64,000 nucleotides of DNA, taken from assembly GCA_037071015.1 (NCBI GenBank), contig JBAMOY010000001.1:620001-684000 (forward strand). Direction: 5' to 3'. Below the pieces are notes generated by a model. That model searched no databases. It had not been told where the DNA came from and saw only the letters and a list, made by a program, of their open reading frames with translations. Source of the DNA: JBAMOY01 sp037071015. Lineage in GTDB: Bacteria > Bacillota_I > Bacilli_A > RF39 > UBA660. Made by a program: the position numbers and the translations under genes. This document shows positions 7,550 through 17,648 of the stretch, one piece after another (position 1 is the first letter of the stretch; the number at the start of each line of letters is the position of its first letter).

Positions 7550-8446
7550 TCAAGCTCTTTTATATATAAGTTTTTCTTGTTTATCTAATTTGATAAAGTA
7601 ATTATCTTGTTCTGGAGCTTCAAATATATTATAAGTATTGCTATCTTCTTTTAAATTACTATTTTCTTTTTCTAACAAACTATTCTTATCTTTATATGTC
7701 TGTATTTCTTGTTCTAACGCCTTAATTTGGGCGTCTTTTTCTTTTATAGTATTATTTAGTTCAGCAATCATTTTCTCTTCCTCTTCGTCTTTTTTGGGGT
7801 AAATAGTACACCAATTAGAGCTGTTAGCTATCCACTGATTGTCAGCTATTCTATACCAAGTGTAGCCACCCGCAACTTTAGTCTCGTAATAGTTATATAT
7901 TCCGTTCAACTTTGCTAATCCAACAATAGCTTGATTAGTCGCTGGTGCTTTCCTTACTCTCAAGTCATCGACATTAACTTTTAATTGATTATTATTTTCA
8001 TTACGGGATACCGTAGATGTAACATTTGAAAATAAATCCTTGTTTAAATATTCTAATGGATTGGTTCTTGCGTTATTTTTCCATACTTCAAAATGTGTAT
8101 GTCCACCGTCAGAATTTCCTGTATTACCCATATAGCCTATTTCTTGACCTTGTGAGACTTGTTGTCCGTTAGATACATATACTCTATCTAAATGGGCGTA
8201 TAATGTAAACCAACCATTACCGTGGTCAATTTTAACCATATTACCATAACTAGCATTACCAGTAGAACCTTTATTATTTTTATGACCTGTTTGGATATAA
8301 CACACTTTTCCTGATGTATGAGCCTTAACAGTATCTAACGTATGTCCTTTGCCTACTATATCTATACCAAGATGGTTATTAGAGCCACCATAATAATGTG
8401 TAATCTCACAAGAACCACCCTTTAATACTCTACACAATGTACTCAT
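7550..8446 (-). CDS. Endolysin: M23 metallopeptidase with SH3-like domain
   Basis: A 298-residue lysin. The M23 (LytM) zinc ligands are visible as HLGID near residue 26-30 and HTHFEVW near 117-123, so it should cut peptide cross-bridges in peptidoglycan. Residues about 155-218 form a bacterial SH3-like wall-binding domain (LRVRKAP...GYTWYRIADNQWIA...WCTIYPK). A Lys/Glu-rich coiled-coil tail follows. There is no signal peptide, so release depends on the holin encoded one base upstream. Confidence 0.9.
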   Translation of the reverse strand: MSTLCRVLKGGSCEITHYYGGSNNHLGIDIVGKGHTLDTVKAHTSGKVCYIQTGHKNNKGSTGNASYGNMVKIDHGNGWFTLYAHLDRVYVSNGQQVSQGQEIGYMGNTGNSDGGHTHFEVWKNNARTNPLEYLNKDLFSNVTSTVSRNENNNQLKVNVDDLRVRKAPATNQAIVGLAKLNGIYNYYETKVAGGYTWYRIADNQWIANSSNWCTIYPKKDEEEEKMIAELNNTIKEKDAQIKALEQEIQTYKDKNSLLEKENSNLKEDSNTYNIFEAPEQDNYFIKLDKQEKLIYKRA

Positions 8447-8447
8447 A

Positions 8448-8825
8448 TTACTTTATCTCGTTTTCTAATGGTAATTCAATCGTTTCTTTTTTCTCTATCT
8501 CTACCATATTATCTTTATTTAATCCTAATATTTTTAATAGGTTATTAACACCTTTAGTTGTATAAAGAACAATTGAACTCAATATAATAATATCTGGCTT
8601 AATATCAAAATCACCGACTTTTATAACACCGAACACTTTATCATAAATTGTTGCAAACGCGATAAAGCAAATTGCTACTATTAATGCCTTTGCTAAACCT
8701 TCTAACAATCTTTTCCAACTAAAATTTTGTCTTAATTTTGCTATATTATTATAACTTCCCATTAAAACATTAAATAAAACCGCTAAACCCAAATATGGTA
8801 AATATTCTATTATCATTTTTAACAT
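8448..8825 (-). CDS. Phage holin
   Basis: A 125-residue protein with three or four hydrophobic segments (about 8-24, 42-66, 78-96) and a charged C terminus, matching the Firmicute phage holin family (segment RLLEGLAKALIVAICFIAFATIYDK). It lies directly before the endolysin, the usual lysis cassette order. It should form the membrane lesion that releases the lysin. Confidence 0.85.
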   Translation of the reverse strand: MLKMIIEYLPYLGLAVLFNVLMGSYNNIAKLRQNFSWKRLLEGLAKALIVAICFIAFATIYDKVFGVIKVGDFDIKPDIIILSSIVLYTTKGVNNLLKILGLNKDNMVEIEKKETIELPLENEIK

Positions 8826-8826
8826 A

Positions 8827-9093
8827 TTATCTTCCCTCTTTCTCTAAATCTTTAATTCTATGATTTATTACTTTTATTTGTTCTTCAACTACTGGCATAC
8901 GTTTTGCAAAATTATTATGTTCCCTAACCTCACGAGTTAATTCCTCTATTTTAGTATCTGTTATAGCTTGGTTCTTTGTAACTTCTAATTTAATATCACT
9001 TACTACCTTTTTATTACTGTTCATATTTGTAACTATAACACCTGCAAAAGCAAGACCACCTGTTATTATTGAACATATTATTGCCTCATTCAT
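8827..9093 (-). CDS. Small single-TM lysis-cassette protein
   Basis: About 88 residues from ATG 9093, chosen because AAAGAGGTGC precedes it; the longer frame has no ribosome site. One N-terminal membrane segment (IICSIITGGLAFAGVIVTNM) is followed by a coiled coil ending in LEKEGR. The shape is that of XhlA/hemolysin-like or holin-accessory proteins in Bacillota phages. It ends one base before the holin gene. Confidence 0.7.
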   Translation of the reverse strand: MNEAIICSIITGGLAFAGVIVTNMNSNKKVVSDIKLEVTKNQAITDTKIEELTREVREHNNFAKRMPVVEEQIKVINHRIKDLEKEGR

Positions 9094-9106
9094 CTTGCAC
9101 CTCTTT

Positions 9107-10942
9107 CTAATCCGGTTTAGTATATTCGATTGTGATAACACAATAAGCGTTTTTCATATATTCGACATTATTTCTATATAAAAATTTACCGTTAACATAA
9201 AGAATGATTACACTTTCATTATTGTTTGCATACGGTAAAGTATATATTTCTTTATTGCTTTTCCTCATTTGCCCATATATGTTAACTAAATTTTGAATTT
9301 CTAACGAACAAATTTCGATGTTATTAATTCCAACATTTGAAATTGTAAACTCAACAACTTTTCTATAAATTGGTTTGCCATCTCTCCATACTTTATTAGT
9401 CTTTATTTCATTTTCAGAATAAATATCACTTATTTTGACTCCAGATAAGTCGCCAGTAACTTTCAAGTTTTCGAATATAGCTGAACCCGAACTTTGAAAA
9501 TTATATTCACTATTTTCATCATAAGGTTGTCCAAAAGCAACGCCATTTTTGTGAATTGCTATATTAGGTTTTCCACTACCGAAAGATGTATTATCGCTAT
9601 TACTTGATAATTTATCGTTTACTATAATCTCAATATAATAACTTTCTTTAATATCAAAACCTGTATTTTCTAAATCTCCTGCAACATATCCATCAAATGA
9701 GAATGTATTATCATTTATGGTTGGAACTATTGCTGTTGTACCAGTTGTCCATTCTTCAATATCACTTTTACGGAATCGATAAGAAATTGATAACTCATTT
9801 TGAGTTTCTCCAAAATTATCATTCCAAAATTCACCATTAAATGAAATTTTAACTTTCTCCCCTAGCACACCAATATCACGTTCAGCTTTTAAATTAGTTA
9901 CAATTAAATCTTTATAATTTTTATATAATGATGGACTTATAGTTTTTAATGTTGAATTGTTACGGCTATCTATTGCGTACATATTAAAGATGTTATTATC
10001 GGCTTTTTCAATTGTTCCCGATACTTGTTCTGTATCGCTAAAGTTAAATTCGACTTGTTTTTCACCAATTACTAATCGGTATTTACTCATAGTCGCACTA
10101 TTTTGAGCTATAGCCCTATTTGAAATAGCAACAATACCTTTTACATTTGAATAACCTTTAATAATTGTTTGATTATTCCCAGTTAACGCAAGCGTAATGT
10201 CATTAGTATCCTCATATGTAAAATTATCAAATATCGGATTTGACTGCGTTACATTTAAAGTAAATCTTGCACTATTACTTCCTATAAGATTTGTTCCATT
10301 ATACGTTTGAACAGTTGCTATACCTTCTAAACTATTTTTATTTGGCATCTGAGCAAATAAATTGTTTTTATCATCTCCTGTTGACCATACATATTGGTTA
10401 TTCACATCTTCTATCGTTTTAGAAAATTCACTACCAAACATTATCAGTAATTTATCGGTATAACCACTATATTTTTTAGAAATATTGATTGTTAAGTCTT
10501 CGCCAATGTTTATATTATTATTAACAATAGATATTGAACTTGCTCTTGGTATCGTTGGTAAATCTACTGTAACACTTGCCATAAGGTCCATACCCCAAGC
10601 TCCAAAAGATATACCGCCTAAAATAGCAACTTTCTTTTTACCATCAGAACCATGATATATCCAGCCTTCGGTAGTGCCTAAATTTTGAGATGTATAATTA
10701 CCATTTTCAATTGCTTGATTAAATCCACTCAATCCTGTCACTTGAAGTTTCTTATTATTATTTGAATAAGACCCTATATATCCGCCTGAAACAACTAAAT
10801 CTAATCTAACTACTACATAATGACGATTATTAGCTACATCCTGTTGTGTATATTTCGCATAAATATCTACCCTACCGGTTGCTGCACCAAATGTTTTAGA
10901 TGAACCTTGAGCTACTCTTTGATAACTTGTTGTTAAGGTCAT
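9107..10942 (-). CDS. Phage minor structural protein, DUF859-like
   Basis: A 611-residue protein at the distal end of the tail module. The N-terminal region (SYQRVAQGSS, GSYSNNNKKLQ, TVDLPTIPRASS near residue 125-137) resembles DUF859 siphovirus structural proteins. The middle looks like repeated beta-sandwich segments, and the C terminus (about 500-611) may be the receptor-facing end. Its position between the tail tip gene and the lysis genes supports a tail fibre or baseplate role. Confidence 0.7.
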   Translation of the reverse strand: MTLTTSYQRVAQGSSKTFGAATGRVDIYAKYTQQDVANNRHYVVVRLDLVVSGGYIGSYSNNNKKLQVTGLSGFNQAIENGNYTSQNLGTTEGWIYHGSDGKKKVAILGGISFGAWGMDLMASVTVDLPTIPRASSISIVNNNINIGEDLTINISKKYSGYTDKLLIMFGSEFSKTIEDVNNQYVWSTGDDKNNLFAQMPNKNSLEGIATVQTYNGTNLIGSNSARFTLNVTQSNPIFDNFTYEDTNDITLALTGNNQTIIKGYSNVKGIVAISNRAIAQNSATMSKYRLVIGEKQVEFNFSDTEQVSGTIEKADNNIFNMYAIDSRNNSTLKTISPSLYKNYKDLIVTNLKAERDIGVLGEKVKISFNGEFWNDNFGETQNELSISYRFRKSDIEEWTTGTTAIVPTINDNTFSFDGYVAGDLENTGFDIKESYYIEIIVNDKLSSNSDNTSFGSGKPNIAIHKNGVAFGQPYDENSEYNFQSSGSAIFENLKVTGDLSGVKISDIYSENEIKTNKVWRDGKPIYRKVVEFTISNVGINNIEICSLEIQNLVNIYGQMRKSNKEIYTLPYANNNESVIILYVNGKFLYRNNVEYMKNAYCVITIEYTKPD

Positions 10943-10944
10943 AT

Positions 10945-12822
10945 CTACAACCTATTTATCCATGTTTGATCACCTGTATCGGCAATTAAAATCTTTGCTA
11001 TTGTAGCTTTATTGGCTTCTAATTCATCTGTTTTAGTTCCTTTATCTGTAAACTCTGTTTTAGTTTCATTAGCCATTGTATTTTTTATGCGAATCCCATC
11101 AGCTTGAGCGTCTAATTCTGTATTAGCCCCTGTAGCTGATATTTGTATACCTTTTCCTATCTTTACTGTATCTGTAATTGTTTCGTTAGGATTATTAGAA
11201 TAGACTTGGGCAATTGTTCCTTCATTTAACATTAAATTCATTACATATGCGGATTTATTAACATCGCTTATAAATTCAATTGTAATATTATTGTCAGTTA
11301 CATTGAATGTGATAGAAGTTTCTTCCTTGATTTCGTATGAGACGTTATTTATTTTTAATTGAATATTAGCTAATTCTATTATTTTTTCAAACATAAAACT
11401 TAAAGTAAAGTTACCATTTTTAGTTTGAATAATCTGTTTATGACTACCATTATTTAATAACCAGCAACACCTTTGTCCTGTTTTATTTTGAATATGTGTA
11501 TCTGTATAACTTTCAGCACCAGTTCCTTCCCAATAATCATTATTAAAATTACCTATTGGATTTTTTAATATATTGGAACCACCTGATGAACTTATTGTGT
11601 TTACAGTGCCATTTATGGTAGTTTCTATTTTTACCACTTTATTATTTAAATCGTTAGTTTGAGATATTACTTGTGTTATTATTTGATTTTGTTTATCAAC
11701 ATCTATTTGTGTGTTTTTTAAAGCATCTTTCAAACCAATATCTTGTTTTGTTTTGATTTCCTGTTCAGTAAGTGCTGGGCTTTCAATTATACTTGCAAAT
11801 GTACCATCATAAGTAAAATTATGTTTTAACACATAAGTGTCAAAATATTCATTTTCGCTTGTATAGATTCTTATCCTATCTCCAAGTTTTAAGAACGGTT
11901 TACCATAATATGTTGTTAATTTACAATCGACATATTTCATTCCTTTTACACGATTCCATATATTAGTTATTGCTTGTTGTCTTAATTCAGCATCATGTAA
12001 TATATAATCTTCACTAATAATTATTGAATGTTCACCATTAGTTTCAATACTATCTTCATCTTTAACAGTTACATTTTCATCATCTACTGCACTATTTTTG
12101 ATAATCAAACAGTTAATAGGTCCACATACAACTTGTCCACCATCTACACTTACATAATCATTTTTATAAAAAGTATAATCAGGTTCTTCATTTTGACTTA
12201 ACCAACATAAATCAATTTTATTTGTATCATTGTCTATATCGATAAATGAACATGATATTTTAGCAATTGTTTGTAATACCGTTCTATTCTTTTCTCCATT
12301 AGTAAACGGATTATTTTGTATTGGAATTGTACTATTAATAAATGTTGTTGTTTTAGGTGTTAGTCCAAGTTGTTCGCAAACATCAATATATAAGTCAACT
12401 AAAGTTTTATCACCACTAGAATAATCAATATTACATAAATATTTATTATCTAAATTTGTATATAAGTCATCATATGCTGTTATTTGGCTCATATTTGCCG
12501 TTATTTCGTTATTTGGGCGTTCTATCTTATATTTACCCATGCTTATGTATTCACTGCTTAAATCGGCGTATTTTACACCAATTTGGGCTTGTATAGATTT
12601 TCCTGTTAAATTACCTATGCTTGTTATAAAATTTGCTTTTAAACATTTAGCATATACTGAACCTATAATATTTCCATCTGCATAACATCCACTATCAATA
12701 CTAAATGATTGAAGATTATCAGAATTAGTAATAGGGGTATCTACTCCATCTACTATGATTTTCCCTAACCTATTAGCATTCACTCTATTTTTACATTCGT
12801 TTATAAAATTATTACTTGCCAT
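10945..12822 (-). CDS. Tail tip / tail-associated structural protein
   Basis: A 625-residue protein two bases upstream of the DUF859-like gene. The N-terminal half (about 1-360) has the beta-rich, hub-like composition of siphophage tail-associated (Tal-type) proteins; residues about 365-410 form a helical or coiled-coil linker (IITQVISQTNDLNNKVV); the C-terminal part is beta-rich and ends in an ADTGDQTWINRL segment. No peptidase or lysozyme motif is visible. Role inferred from composition and gene order. Confidence 0.65.
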   Translation of the reverse strand: MASNNFINECKNRVNANRLGKIIVDGVDTPITNSDNLQSFSIDSGCYADGNIIGSVYAKCLKANFITSIGNLTGKSIQAQIGVKYADLSSEYISMGKYKIERPNNEITANMSQITAYDDLYTNLDNKYLCNIDYSSGDKTLVDLYIDVCEQLGLTPKTTTFINSTIPIQNNPFTNGEKNRTVLQTIAKISCSFIDIDNDTNKIDLCWLSQNEEPDYTFYKNDYVSVDGGQVVCGPINCLIIKNSAVDDENVTVKDEDSIETNGEHSIIISEDYILHDAELRQQAITNIWNRVKGMKYVDCKLTTYYGKPFLKLGDRIRIYTSENEYFDTYVLKHNFTYDGTFASIIESPALTEQEIKTKQDIGLKDALKNTQIDVDKQNQIITQVISQTNDLNNKVVKIETTINGTVNTISSSGGSNILKNPIGNFNNDYWEGTGAESYTDTHIQNKTGQRCCWLLNNGSHKQIIQTKNGNFTLSFMFEKIIELANIQLKINNVSYEIKEETSITFNVTDNNITIEFISDVNKSAYVMNLMLNEGTIAQVYSNNPNETITDTVKIGKGIQISATGANTELDAQADGIRIKNTMANETKTEFTDKGTKTDELEANKATIAKILIADTGDQTWINRL

Positions 12823-12830
12823 AACCCCAC

Positions 12831-13274
12831 CTACAATTCTATAACTGCTTGTGAAGCTGGATTATATAATTCTATAAGACCATCTGGTGTCACATATGGT
12901 AACATTGATTGTGCAACTCTATCACCACGATAACATTGTATTGTTTTCCATTGTTTAGTAAATGGATTTTTAAAATCAACTGATAAAGTTGGTGATTTAA
13001 TTATTTCTGAATAGAAGTCTACAACTTCATCTTCTGTTAATGGTCTACTTACTAAATCAATCCGCCATTTAGTGTTAATTACATTTAATACCATAGTTCC
13101 ATCTGCGTTAGTTACATCACGACCACTATTTTTTGATACATCGTACCATGATATTTTTGTTTGATTAGATAAATATTTTGATATATCTTTGCCATTTAAT
13201 TTTACTTTGGATACAGTAAGAACAGGTCCCGCTAATACATATTTATATCCATTGGCTGTGAATTCTTTTATCAT
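12831..13274 (-). CDS. DUF6711-like tail protein
   Basis: A 147-residue protein starting at ATG 13274 (MIKEFTANGY) with GGTGA upstream; the longer frame would begin inside a hairpin with TTG. It sits between the tape measure and the tail tip protein, the place of a distal tail/adaptor protein, and contains YRGDRVAQSMLPYV near its end. One of the five structural genes preceded by the conserved hairpin element. Confidence 0.65.
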   Translation of the reverse strand: MIKEFTANGYKYVLAGPVLTVSKVKLNGKDISKYLSNQTKISWYDVSKNSGRDVTNADGTMVLNVINTKWRIDLVSRPLTEDEVVDFYSEIIKSPTLSVDFKNPFTKQWKTIQCYRGDRVAQSMLPYVTPDGLIELYNPASQAVIEL

Positions 13275-13318
13275 AACTTCACCATCTTTCAATTTCCCTT
13301 TGAAAGAAAGTGCTACAC
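13275..13318 (-). promoter_or_regulatory. Conserved hairpin element, copy before the DUF6711-like gene
   Basis: On the minus strand: TGTAGCACT, then a stem whose arms are CTTTCTTTCAA and TTGAAAGATGG around the loop AGGGAAA, then the ribosome site GGTGA and ATG. About 10 of 11 positions pair. Confidence 0.65.
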
Positions 13319-13365
13319 ATTTTTTATTTATTTTGATATACTTTAATTAGATAAGGAGATTGTTT

Positions 13366-13785
13366 ATGAAGAAAATTCTATTTTTTGTAATATGTTGTTT
13401 AACCTTATGTGGATGTGACAAGAAAATTGATAATGAAACAGATGAAAATATTACAAATACCGTCAAATCAAACAGATATACATTTTGTTATATTTATTCG
13501 AAAAATAGACAAATAAGTTGGTCATTTTACTATGATAGCGATTATAACATGATTGAAGATTTCTCACTAATTTCAAATACATATGATTCTTTATCAGAAG
13601 CTATTGAAAAAGAAAATAGTGAAAAAGAAAAATGCAATACTGTTGTTAATGGCATAGAGTGTTCTGTCCATAGAAGTAACAACACCGTTGATGTAGGTTT
13701 TAAAAATTCAAAACCAAATTATAATTATTACGATAAAATTACAGAATTAGAAAATAATCATTGGAACTGTGAAGAACTAAATTAA
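13366..13785 (+). CDS. Prophage-encoded lipoprotein (moron)
   Basis: A 139-residue lipoprotein from ATG 13366, preceded by AAGGAGAT. The signal peptide MKKILFFVICCLTLCGC ends in a lipobox with Cys 17. The mature part is acidic and contains two more cysteines (KEKCNTV, NGIECSV). It is on the opposite strand to the tail operon, between tape measure and DUF6711-like genes, with its own extended -10 promoter (TGATATACT near 13334-13342) and terminator. That pattern is typical of lysogenic-conversion genes, such as superinfection exclusion. The family is unknown to me. Confidence 0.75.
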   Translation: MKKILFFVICCLTLCGCDKKIDNETDENITNTVKSNRYTFCYIYSKNRQISWSFYYDSDYNMIEDFSLISNTYDSLSEAIEKENSEKEKCNTVVNGIECSVHRSNNTVDVGFKNSKPNYNYYDKITELENNHWNCEELN

Positions 13786-13799
13786 TTAGTTCTTTTTTT
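13773..13799 (+). terminator. Terminator of the lipoprotein gene
   Basis: AGAACTAA, loop ATTAA, TTAGTTCT, then seven T on the plus strand. It overlaps the stop codon of the convergent tape-measure gene. Confidence 0.85.
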
Positions 13800-16465
13800 A
13801 ATATGTTGGTATATCAACAGGACAAATACCGGTTTGTCTTGTTTTTTGATTTATACCATTTATTGCCGTTTCTACAATAATTCCTTCATCAGCTCGAACA
13901 TTAATTTCTGCAATTCCTCCACCACCATATTGACTCATGGCCATTACAACAGCCTCATATACACCTGCCTTGATACCATCAATTATCATCTCGTTATTCG
14001 CAACTGCTGTTCTACCATTACTAAATTTACCAATTAATTCATTATGATTTGCAAAGAATAAACCGTCTTCAGGCATACCACCATTTGCATATCCATTTAT
14101 ATGCAAATTAATCCCTAAACCTGCTCCTAAAACACCACCTAAGTCAGCGAGTTTTTTTTGTATACTTGTAGTGGCTCTGTTCCATGTGGAATTTAATGTA
14201 TTCCCATTAATTTTAATATTGTCAGAAATACTGTTTCCTAAATTTTTTCCTAAACTAGCTCCAACAGCTCCAAATGCCCCATAAACTTTCGAACCATATC
14301 CTAATGAATTATTTACACTGTTTTCGAGTAAACCAAGTTGATTTCTAACATCATCTGGTAATTTCGATAAGGCTGTTTTATAAGCTTCTTTATTTGTATT
14401 TGCTAACATTGACCATGCTTGAGCTACCTGAGGCGTTAAACCGCTAACAGTTTGTGACTGATCTATTAAATTTTTTGTCACAATGTTTAATCTAGAATTA
14501 GCTTGAGATTTTACTTCGTCTGTTATTTTTTGTCCATTTTCCTTTGATGTTCTTATTACAGATTCATAATATTCTTGAGCATCCTTTATTTGCTGTTCAT
14601 AAGTTAGTTTAATTGTTTTTTCACCATCGTAATACGTATTTTCAATTTGTGTCATGTAATAGTCTACTAATTCTGCATTCTCTTGAGCATCAGCTGATAA
14701 TAGTCCTTGATATTGCATAATTGCTGTTGTATTAGCATCATAAGCAATTGTCGCATTATCCATCGCGTTTTTGGCTTCATCTGTCGCTTTAATTATGTTT
14801 TTATATCCCTTTTCGCTTTTTGACATTGCTTCTAAAAATCTTTCATAAGTTTCATATTGTTTATAATAAGAATCTTTATATTTGTCATATGAGGATTTTA
14901 ACTCGTTCTCATACCTTTCTTGTTCTGTTAAAGCATTATTATATTTTTTAATTGCAGTTTCTAAATTTTGATATGTTTTTGCTTTTTCGCTTAGCGCTAT
15001 CTTATATGCTTGACTAGCTGATTCTAACGCAATTTCCTTTTTCTTCTCTGCTATTACATCTCTGATTTTTAATATTTCCTCGTCCATTTTCTGAATTTTT
15101 CCATCTACAATTGACATTTCAGTACCATATGCTTGATTTAATGTAGTAATAATAAAATTAGCTCTTTCTTCATATCCTTTTTTTACATTGCCATTAGCAT
15201 CAACAATAGAATTTAACTCATCAAGCAAATTTGAATGAGCGGTGGTTAAAGCTGATTCTTGATTTAATGATTCCGCAATGGCATCATATTGTTTTAACAA
15301 ACTATTGGAATATTCGTTTGTGGCTTTGGTCGATGCTATTATTGAATCTGCTGTTCTATACCCTTGATTTTCATAACTTAATAACATATCAATTAATGTT
15401 GATATAGTTGCAATGGTTCCGCCAATTGCCGTACCCCAACCACCAAATATAGAACCGATTTGTACTCCACTTGCTATGGTGGTCAAACTACCCCCTAACA
15501 AACCTAATATATTTACTAAATTAACCCCTTCTGTAGATAGATTTTTCATTGATTCATGTACAGTATATAAACCAACTGCACTCGTGATTAATCCTTGAAC
15601 AGCTATTTTTGCACCATTCATTGTTGTTTTCCATTTATTTAGACTACCATCAGCCTTAGTAACTAATATATTTTGTTCTCTCCAAGCCTGAATACCATCT
15701 TTTAGTCCAGATGTAAGCTTACCATTTACTTGTATTCCTGTTTTCATCCAACCAAACAATGATGACATTGGTGATATTAAAGATTTTGTTACTTTAACTA
15801 AACCACTACTTCCAAACACGTTAACTAATTTCTTACCAGCACTATATAATTTTAACGCTCCAGTAACTAGCCCAAGTCCAACCAATATCTTTCCTTGTGT
15901 TGATAATCCTTTAAATGAATCCCACATATTTTTTAATGTTGTCTTTATACCTTGATATTTAAAAGATACTTCCCCAGTTAATGGATCTATTTCTTTTGTA
16001 AAACCTAGCCATTTCATAATATCATCACGAATTTGACTAGCTTTCATTCTTACAGATTCCATACCATTGTCATAACCTTTGATAGCATCTAATAATCGTT
16101 GGTCTATTCCACCTGATACGCCACCAACTGAGCCACTACCACTATCTTTATTTTCATTAATATTATGGATTTCATCAAATCCTAATGTTTGTCTTTTTAA
16201 TTCTTTTACTGCTTTACTAGCTCCATCAGCACTATCTGCTATACCATCATATATTCCTTCTTGACTAGCAATACCACTGTTGTAATCCTTTAATTTAATA
16301 CCAAACATTGTTGCTATCGCTTTTGATATTTCTTTAATAGCCATTAAGAAAGCATTAAAATATGGCATTATATTAGCAAATGCACCTATAAATAGGCTTG
16401 ATATAGCTACCTTTGTTTCTACTAATTGTTGTCTAAATATTTTCATTTGGTTACTTGGCGATTCT
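13798..16465 (-). CDS. Tape-measure protein, exon 2
   Basis: About 889 codons, the larger part of the tail tape measure. It sets tail length and usually carries wall-active or membrane segments. Visible are hydrophobic stretches around 60-100 and 330-390 codons into the exon, long coiled coils in the middle, and a Gly/Ala-rich C terminus (GANGGMPEDGLFFA). Its reading frame is open across the codons SPSNQ that precede the first ATG (16446), and joining to exon 1 restores GDFANTI-ESPSNQ-MKIF, the usual tape-measure sequence. The total spliced protein would be about 1150 residues. Confidence 0.85.
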
Positions 16466-17648
16466 CGATTTTGTTAATCTGTATGTCACCATACAGTCCA
16501 GACTATATCTTTACCTACGACTTTACTCGTTTAGGTAGTTAGCACTTCGAGTGGTACTAATCTCCACCCTACTTCCTTTCGGAATAGTCGTTTGACCTTC
16601 CAATAATCTCTTATTGGCTTGGCACTGGATTATGTTTAATTCGTTTCCATTTATATCCATAAGTTACTCTATTTTTATCTAAATTTTTCCAAATTACTTT
16701 ATAAGCATTATTTCTTAAATTTAATGTTTTTTCTGCCTCTTTGCAACTGTCAAATTTATTTAATAAATTCCCATCTATATCATACTGTTCTATTTCAGTT
16801 CTCCTTATTACCTTTTTAGATGGCGCTTTTTCATTTTCATATGTCCATATAAATCCACCACTTGATTTTATTTTTTTTATCAAGCAAGATGATATATTTG
16901 TTCTTTCTATACCATTATCTATACTTGCTTCTGTAACTGAATTATATGAACAAATATAATTTCCGTTTAAATCATATTTGTTAATTTTCTTTTTTCTACA
17001 GTTTTCTGGTTTAATATATTTTATAGACCCTTTTTCTAAATAATCTTTTTCATACATAAATATATAATCCTTATATCTCAAATGTTTTCCTTTGCAACAA
17101 GCACTTATTGTTGAATGATTTAATCCCATTTCATTTTCACATTGAGTTATATAATCATATTTTTTTATAATATTTCCATTTAAATTTAACATTACTATAG
17201 GTTGTAAGTTCCAATTCGAACCACCTTCACCACCATTTGCAATATTGTATCCATTTGGTACTTTTGAATTGTAATAACTTATGTAATATTTTTCTTTTTC
17301 ATTTATTTCTTCTTTTGTTAAACATTTATCAATAATTTCCCAATCGAATCCATTCTCACCATATTTATTCAACGCTTTTTTAAATGCTTGGTGATTATTT
17401 CTTTTATCTGATAAATGTTGTTTTTTTCTTCTTTCAAAATTATTAGTTTGTCCTATATATATTTTTCCATTTGTTTTGTTTGTAACTTTATAAATATAAT
17501 ACATTTTAAACATTTCCCCAGTTAGCAAGAATGTTCACATACCATTTCCTGTATGTTATTAAATTTATTAACCATTCTCACACCTTTTTTGTATAAGTTC
17601 ACTAACTTTTTCACCATACAATTTCTCATATGGGCCACTATTTTGTTA
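16466..17648 (-). ncRNA. Group I self-splicing intron
   Basis: It interrupts the tape-measure gene. The catalytic core lies after the endonuclease gene, at about 16467-16610: a GGAAGTAGGGTGGAGATTAG-type segment, the P8 hairpin, and the conserved AAGATATAGTC of P7/J8-7. The boundaries that restore the frame also obey the group I rule (exon 1 ends in U at 17649, intron ends in G at 16466), giving 1183 nt. ATTAACAAAAT occurs at both ends, so the exact junction could shift by a few bases. Confidence 0.87.
16611..17504 (-). CDS. GIY-YIG homing endonuclease inside the intron
   Basis: About 297 residues from ATG 17504, which is 10 bases after GGGGA; earlier starts are too near or have no site. The catalytic module begins YYIYKVTNKTNGKIYIGQTNNFERR (YIY ... 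IYIG pair, Arg 24-25) with the downstream Glu in the KEEINEKEKYYI region. The rest consists of repeated NUMOD/helix-turn-helix DNA-binding units (YDLNGNYICSYNSVTEAS, YDIDGNLLNKFDSCKEAE). It should cut intron-less tape-measure alleles and spread the intron. Confidence 0.93.
   Translation of the reverse strand: MYYIYKVTNKTNGKIYIGQTNNFERRKKQHLSDKRNNHQAFKKALNKYGENGFDWEIIDKCLTKEEINEKEKYYISYYNSKVPNGYNIANGGEGGSNWNLQPIVMLNLNGNIIKKYDYITQCENEMGLNHSTISACCKGKHLRYKDYIFMYEKDYLEKGSIKYIKPENCRKKKINKYDLNGNYICSYNSVTEASIDNGIERTNISSCLIKKIKSSGGFIWTYENEKAPSKKVIRRTEIEQYDIDGNLLNKFDSCKEAEKTLNLRNNAYKVIWKNLDKNRVTYGYKWKRIKHNPVPSQ

Noticed and set aside
17522..17648. C-terminal 42 residues of the unspliced tape-measure frame as real protein
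   Set aside because: This sequence is intron; the group I core and restored exon junction explain it better.
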